This document shows positions 60,226 to 64,000 of a DNA stretch of 64,000 nucleotides, in pieces. Below the pieces are notes generated by a model that saw only the letters and a program-made list of their open reading frames with translations, was not told the DNA's origin and made no database searches. The stretch spans positions 248,001-312,000 of the forward strand of contig CAKQLF010000001.1 in assembly GCA_934254585.1 (NCBI GenBank), given 5' to 3'. Each line of letters begins with the position of its first letter. The first letter of the stretch is position 1. The stretch comes from an uncultured Alphaproteobacteria bacterium (lineage in GTDB: Bacteria; Pseudomonadota; Alphaproteobacteria; RF32; CAG-239). The translations under genes were made by a program, and so were the position numbers.

Positions 60226-60780
60226 ATGAAAAAGATTACATTTGTTTTAATATTTGGAGCAATCTTCATAAATTTAAACAACGCCGCGGCGGACAACTAT
60301 AAGTATGTTCCGTATATTGGCGGCGGATATCAATTTGATAAAGCTCAGTTGGCAGAAGTCAGACCGCAATATCATTCCGTTTATTTATATGTTGGGTCGG
60401 ATTACAGTTCATATTTCGGAACGGAATTGTTTTTCAGTCAAAGTGCTTCAGAAAATAACAAACTTGGCAATAAAAAACTAAAAAGTTCATATCGCGCCTA
60501 TGGTTTAGATGTGTTGGGATATTTGCCGGTAGATTGTCAGAAGAAATTTTCATTGGCAGCAACCGCCGGATTTGGCGAGTATACTTTTAATTTGAAAAAA
60601 ACGACTGCGGTCAAACATCACAATGAACACGGATACGGCTATCGCTTGGGCGGTGGATTTAAATATGTGTTAGATGCTCATTGGCAAGCTCGTTTGTTGG
60701 CGCGTTATGTCAGATTTGATAAAGTTGATGATGTGAATCAATCGTTGGAATATACATTGAGTGCGGAATATCATTTTTAG
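60226..60780 (+). CDS. Outer-membrane beta-barrel protein (OmpA/porin-like fold)
   Basis: This 184-residue protein has a signal peptide at 1-22 (VLIFGAIFINLNNAAA). The mature part has about eight beta strands: YVPYIGGGYQFD, SVYLYVGSDY, YFGTELFFSQ, YRAYGLDVLGYL, FSLAATAGFGEY, GYRLGGGFKYVL, WQARLLARYVRF and a final LEYTLSAEYHF ending in the barrel Phe. It is a small eight-stranded barrel of unknown role. It begins a two-gene operon with 60796. Confidence 0.8.
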   Translation: MKKITFVLIFGAIFINLNNAAADNYKYVPYIGGGYQFDKAQLAEVRPQYHSVYLYVGSDYSSYFGTELFFSQSASENNKLGNKKLKSSYRAYGLDVLGYLPVDCQKKFSLAATAGFGEYTFNLKKTTAVKHHNEHGYGYRLGGGFKYVLDAHWQARLLARYVRFDKVDDVNQSLEYTLSAEYHF

Positions 60781-60795
60781 AGGGAGTAAGTATAA

Positions 60796-61284
60796 ATGTT
60801 GAAAAAAATTATAGTCATAACAGCTCTTTTGTTGTTAGTCGGATTTAGTGTTTCTTTGGTATATAAAACAAATAATGCAAGAGTTAAAGAAAATCAGAAC
60901 GAGCCGGTTAAAGAAGCTGAACTTCCGGATACGGTGTTTGTGTTTAGCAAAGATACGCTGACAGAAGGCTGTTCTCAAAATGATGAACAGTTTTGTGCTG
61001 TGGAAAAGGCGGTGAAATGTACAATTAATCCCGACTTGAATGGTTGCAGCGAGGCTAATCTGCCAAAATTTATTTTTATGCAAGATCCGGGATTGGATAG
61101 ACCGACTGAAATTCGCTATAAAATAGTTAACAAGCGCGTATTGGTGAACAACAATGTGGAAATTCACACCGAAAGTTCTTGCAACGGCGGTTGGTTCGGA
61201 CTTTGTCAGGGTACGGTTATTTATGTTTTATCCGAACCTGAAGGCGGAAAATGGTTTGTTAAAGATATTTATGCAATTGAATAA
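60796..61284 (+). CDS. Membrane-anchored protein of unknown function
   Basis: This 162-residue protein has an N-terminal membrane anchor or signal (IIVITALLLLVGFSVSLVY, about 5-23) followed by a periplasmic domain with six cysteines (GCSQNDEQFC, KCTIN, GCSEANL, SCNGGWFGLC), suggesting disulfides. It is not recognised. AGGGAG lies nine bases before the ATG, and the gene follows the barrel gene by 15 bases, so they may act together in the envelope. Confidence 0.6.
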   Translation: MLKKIIVITALLLLVGFSVSLVYKTNNARVKENQNEPVKEAELPDTVFVFSKDTLTEGCSQNDEQFCAVEKAVKCTINPDLNGCSEANLPKFIFMQDPGLDRPTEIRYKIVNKRVLVNNNVEIHTESSCNGGWFGLCQGTVIYVLSEPEGGKWFVKDIYAIE

Positions 61285-61308
61285 ACTATAAACAGCAACA
61301 TAAAAAAT

Positions 61309-61340
61309 AAAGCTCGTTAGAAAAACGAGCTTTGTTTTTT
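61309..61340. terminator. Intrinsic terminator
   Basis: AAAGCTCGTT (61309-61318) pairs with AACGAGCTTT (61324-61333), then T residues. It lies between convergent genes. Confidence 0.85.
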
Positions 61341-61352
61341 GGGGAAAACAGG

Positions 61353-62375
61353 TCAGAATCTTTTTCCATATTGCAAAAGCTTGTTGCGTACAAAACCACG
61401 CAAAGAGACTTCGGGACGCGCGCCGTAATGGCTGATAATTTCTGAAGCGGCGATGCTTCCAATCATTGCGCAAGTTCCCAAACTGCGTTTGTTTACCAAA
61501 CCAAATAAAAATCCAGCCGCATACAAATCTCCGGCACCGGTGGAATCAACAACCATTTCCGTTTTTACGGGTTCAGCTTCCACAAAGATTTTTACTCTTC
61601 CGTTGACAACAACAGAGCCTCGAGCATCTCTGGTTATGGCCGCGATTTTGACCATAGGCTTAATCAAATCGAGAGCGGCAGAAAAATCTTCAGTTTCAAA
61701 TAAGGCTTTGAGCTCCATTTCATTGGCAAAAAGCAAATCGACGTGATTTTGTATCAAATCAAGCATATTGTCGCGATGAGATGAAACACAATAACGATCA
61801 GACACGGTGAAAGCAACTTCTCGGCCGTGTTTATGGGCTAATTCGCAAGCTTTTAAAACAGCTTCGTGCGCCATTGGTTCATCCCATAAATAACCTTCAA
61901 TAAAAATTATTTTTGATTCACTTATTAATTTTTCATCAATGTCATCAATTGAAAGCTTGCGTGAGGCTCCTAAATAAGTGAACATAGAACGTTGGGCATC
62001 GGGAGTTACCAACACAATGCTGCGGCCGGTTGCCGGTCCTTCTTCCAAAGGAGTGGTAAAACAGTCAATACCCGCGGCTCCGATATCACGTTTAAACACC
62101 TGTCCGAGCTCGTCGTCGTGAACTTTACCGATAAAAGCACAGTCGGCACCAAGTGAGGCCATTCCGGCGACGGTATTGGCGGCAGAACCTCCGGAAACTT
62201 CGCGTTCCGGAATAATGTCATTATAAATTTTTCCGGCGTCGGCGGCTTCAACCAAAGTCATACATCCTTTGGTCAGATTGCGTTCTTTTAAAAAAGTATC
62301 TCCGACTTTGGCCAACACATCAACAATGGCGTTGCCAATTCCAACCACATCATAAACTGTATCTTGTTCGCTCAT
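61353..62375 (-). CDS. PfkB-family carbohydrate/nucleoside kinase (adenosine-kinase-like)
   Basis: This 340-residue ribokinase-fold kinase has DVVGIGNAIVDVLA near 9-22, GGSAANTVAGMASLGA near 62-77, and the catalytic motif DSTGAGDLYAAGF near 283-295. Alphaproteobacterial relatives are annotated as adenosine kinase, which makes AMP from adenosine and ATP. Its substrate pocket was not checked, so another sugar cannot be excluded. It is apparently monocistronic, with a terminator downstream. Confidence 0.82.
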   Translation of the reverse strand: MSEQDTVYDVVGIGNAIVDVLAKVGDTFLKERNLTKGCMTLVEAADAGKIYNDIIPEREVSGGSAANTVAGMASLGADCAFIGKVHDDELGQVFKRDIGAAGIDCFTTPLEEGPATGRSIVLVTPDAQRSMFTYLGASRKLSIDDIDEKLISESKIIFIEGYLWDEPMAHEAVLKACELAHKHGREVAFTVSDRYCVSSHRDNMLDLIQNHVDLLFANEMELKALFETEDFSAALDLIKPMVKIAAITRDARGSVVVNGRVKIFVEAEPVKTEMVVDSTGAGDLYAAGFLFGLVNKRSLGTCAMIGSIAASEIISHYGARPEVSLRGFVRNKLLQYGKRF

Positions 62376-62440
62376 TATATCCTCTCTTTTAATTTTTTAT
62401 ATATCTTACTTTATTCTTTGTTGTTTTATAATTCAAGTCT

Positions 62441-62959
62441 TCAAATATGGAAAATTAAGCCAATTACGGCAGAAAGCATTATATAAAATATAGCACTTTT
62501 CTTATAAAAACGCATTAACAACGTCAGGCCGATTAATAAGCCGGCGGTGTAATAATCGGTTATGGACTCTTTGGCAATGTCCCATCCGGCAAAAAGAATT
62601 AAGGCCAAAACGGCAGGACGAATCCCCTCTAAAACTTTTGCAACATTGGGATTGTCCTTCCATTTGGTTAAAACTTTGGATATCAGATAAACCACAATAA
62701 CCGACGGAATAACTAAACTCAGTGTGGCTAATAAACTACCCCAAATTCCGGCAGCTTTGTAGCCGGCATAAGTGGCCATATTAATACCAACCGGTCCGGG
62801 GGTTGATTGGGAAACGGCAATCATATCTGTCAGTTCTTTAGCGGTAAACCAATTGTAATGTTCGGTCAAATCATACAAAAACGGAACAGTTACCAGCCCG
62901 CCGCCCACAGCAAACAGACCAATCTTAAAAAATTCAAAAATCAAAATTAAATAAGTCAT
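62441..62959 (-). CDS. Chromate-transporter (CHR) family half, C-terminal type
   Basis: This 172-residue membrane protein has one CHR domain: FKIGLFAVGGGLVTVPFL near 10-27, the SQSTPGPVGINMATYAGYKAAG segment near 52-73, and helices at LIPSVIVVYLISK. It is the second gene of a split pair. Short-chain CHR proteins form heterodimers. ATG 62959 is chosen because AGGAAA precedes it at a suitable distance. It begins two bases after the stop of its partner. The transported anion may be chromate or sulfate-like. Confidence 0.88.
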   Translation of the reverse strand: MTYLILIFEFFKIGLFAVGGGLVTVPFLYDLTEHYNWFTAKELTDMIAVSQSTPGPVGINMATYAGYKAAGIWGSLLATLSLVIPSVIVVYLISKVLTKWKDNPNVAKVLEGIRPAVLALILFAGWDIAKESITDYYTAGLLIGLTLLMRFYKKSAIFYIMLSAVIGLIFHI

Positions 62960-62961
62960 AG

Positions 62962-63495
62962 CTATTTCCTTTTGAAATTCGGAATATACGAACCGGCGGC
63001 CGCTAATATAACAATAACGACGGCTGATAAATTGAAAAACAGCAATAAAGCGGCGGCCAAACCAAAAACAATATAGCCGCGTAGGCCGCATATCCCTTTT
63101 TTCCACATTTCCCACACAGTGTCAATGATTAGGGCTATAACACTAACCCTTATACCATCAAACGCCCATTGCAGATATTGATTGTCCATATATTGGCGTA
63201 ACAGCATTGCTACTAATAAAATTATTAAAATGGAAGGGGATATAACTCCTAAAGTGGCGAGAATCATACCCCAGAAACCACGCAATTTGTAACCTATAAA
63301 GGAGGCCGCATTGACGGCAATTATTCCCGGAGTGCACTGCCCGATGGAATAATAGTTAAGAAGTTCTTCTTCACTAATCCATTTTCTTTTTTCAACCGCT
63401 TCATTTTTTAATATCGGTAACATAGCGTAACCGCCGCCAAAGGTGAAAATTCCCATTTTAAAAAAAATACTGTATAAATCCCACAATTTAACCAT
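62962..63495 (-). CDS. Chromate-transporter (CHR) family half, N-terminal type
   Basis: This 177-residue membrane protein is homologous to its downstream partner: FFKMGIFTFGGGYAMLPIL near 11-29 and IGQCTPGIIAVNAASFIGYKLRG near 51-73. Its ATG at 63495 is chosen over an upstream in-frame ATG that has no binding site. The two together equal one bidomain ChrA. The AT-rich region upstream, shared with pntA, is a divergent promoter region. Confidence 0.88.
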   Translation of the reverse strand: MVKLWDLYSIFFKMGIFTFGGGYAMLPILKNEAVEKRKWISEEELLNYYSIGQCTPGIIAVNAASFIGYKLRGFWGMILATLGVISPSILIILLVAMLLRQYMDNQYLQWAFDGIRVSVIALIIDTVWEMWKKGICGLRGYIVFGLAAALLLFFNLSAVVIVILAAAGSYIPNFKRK

Positions 63496-63579
63496 TTGGA
63501 TATATTCCCTTTGCATTTTAATTTTGTTTATTATATAAATATAACGAGCCTACAATGCAAGCATTTTTGTGAGGTTGTA

Positions 63580-64000
63580 ATGATTGTTGGAATTGTGAAG
63601 GAACGTCCGGCTTGGGAATATAGAGTTGCCGTTGTGCCGCAGACGGTTAAACAACTTGTGGCCGAGGGGCATCGGGTTTTAGTGCAAACAGGGGCCGGAG
63701 AACGTGCCGGTTATTGTGATGAACAATATGCGCAGCAGGGTGCAGAAATTGTTCGCAGTGCCGAAAATGTTTATGAACAATCGGAGTTTGTTGCAAAAAT
63801 TTGGGCTCCTAAAGAAGATGAATACGCTTATTTACACGAAAATTTATGGGTATTGGCAAATTTTGAAAGTTATAAAATACCCGAACGATTGGCGGTTTGG
63901 CAAAAATATAAAATTAATGCCGTGGCCTTAGAGCGTTTGCCGAGATTGTCACGCGTTCAGGATATAGATACACTTTCTTCTCAACATAATTTAGCCGGTT
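63580..64000 (+). CDS. pntA: NAD(P) transhydrogenase subunit alpha, N-terminal part
   Basis: The frame starts at ATG 63580 (GAGG upstream) and runs off the window end after 140 codons. MIVGIVKERPAWEYRVAVVPQTVKQL and GAGERAGYCDEQYAQQGA match the N-terminal NAD-binding part shared by PntA and alanine dehydrogenase. ERLPRLSRVQDIDTLSSQHNLAG near the end is closer to PntA (ERIPRISRAQSMD, LSSQ). PntAB uses the proton gradient to make NADPH. The remainder, with the NAD Rossmann domain, is outside the window. Confidence 0.8.
   Translation, partial: MIVGIVKERPAWEYRVAVVPQTVKQLVAEGHRVLVQTGAGERAGYCDEQYAQQGAEIVRSAENVYEQSEFVAKIWAPKEDEYAYLHENLWVLANFESYKIPERLAVWQKYKINAVALERLPRLSRVQDIDTLSSQHNLAG

Noticed and set aside
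63580..64000. Alanine dehydrogenase instead of PntA
   Set aside because: The two families share the N-terminal fold, but the ERLPRLSRVQ and LSSQ segment near the end fits PntA better. The rest of the gene is needed to be certain.

Overview
The window is AT-rich chromosomal DNA of an uncultured-type alphaproteobacterium. Several alphaproteobacterial markers are present: a TrcR (DUF1013) cell-cycle regulator, a coiled-coil protein paired with zapA in the ZauP arrangement, a mitofilin/Mic60-like membrane protein, a DksA with a single zinc-site cysteine, and the lptD-surA-ksgA order. A probable RquA-type rhodoquinone enzyme and the low GC suggest a host-associated anaerobic or microaerobic lineage, but that is inference.

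Layout. 1-19.5 kb is core DNA: lptD (partial), surA and rsmA; a CPA2 antiporter; a GT-C-like membrane glycosyltransferase under a short ArsR-type protein; lepA; an HAD phosphatase; cmk; an rsmE/response-regulator/RquA-like operon; lysS; and a divergent polysaccharide deacetylase. From 19.6 to 33.3 kb, tRNA-Glu(TTC) is followed by an accessory region. A 23-base exact direct repeat of the tRNA 3' end (19673 and 31385) bounds an 11.7-kb island. Two more degenerate copies (32380, 33187) bound two single-gene units of about 1 kb. The island holds decayed genes, a DUF3768 gene group, a restriction-modification operon (two DNA methyltransferases, an EVE-PD-(D/E)XK protein, an HNH nuclease), a large serine recombinase, and a four-gene cassette at 28.35-31.26 kb (YwgA-like winged-helix protein, three-TM protein, PD-(D/E)XK protein, and a large protein with a cysteine cluster) that I cannot match to a described system. 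The extra units carry an archaemetzincin-like protease and a secreted protein. A small serine recombinase lies just outside.

34-64 kb returns to core functions: ftsK; fabD-fabG; a SulP transporter; trcR; rpmE; efp with a catalytically degenerate inositol-phosphatase-like gene; zapA followed by 6S RNA; a Pmp-like autotransporter; an ADP-dependent sugar kinase; tsaD-nth; a long operon maf-rng-yacG-mlaE-mlaF-mlaD-pqiC with dksA just upstream; a pilin-like gene; a PfkB kinase; a split chromate transporter; and the start of pntA.

Envelope functions dominate the core: LptD and SurA insert outer-membrane proteins and LPS, the Mla-type MCE system moves lipids, and autotransporter, barrel and pilin-like proteins face outward. 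Family assignments come from reading motifs by eye. No database search was possible.
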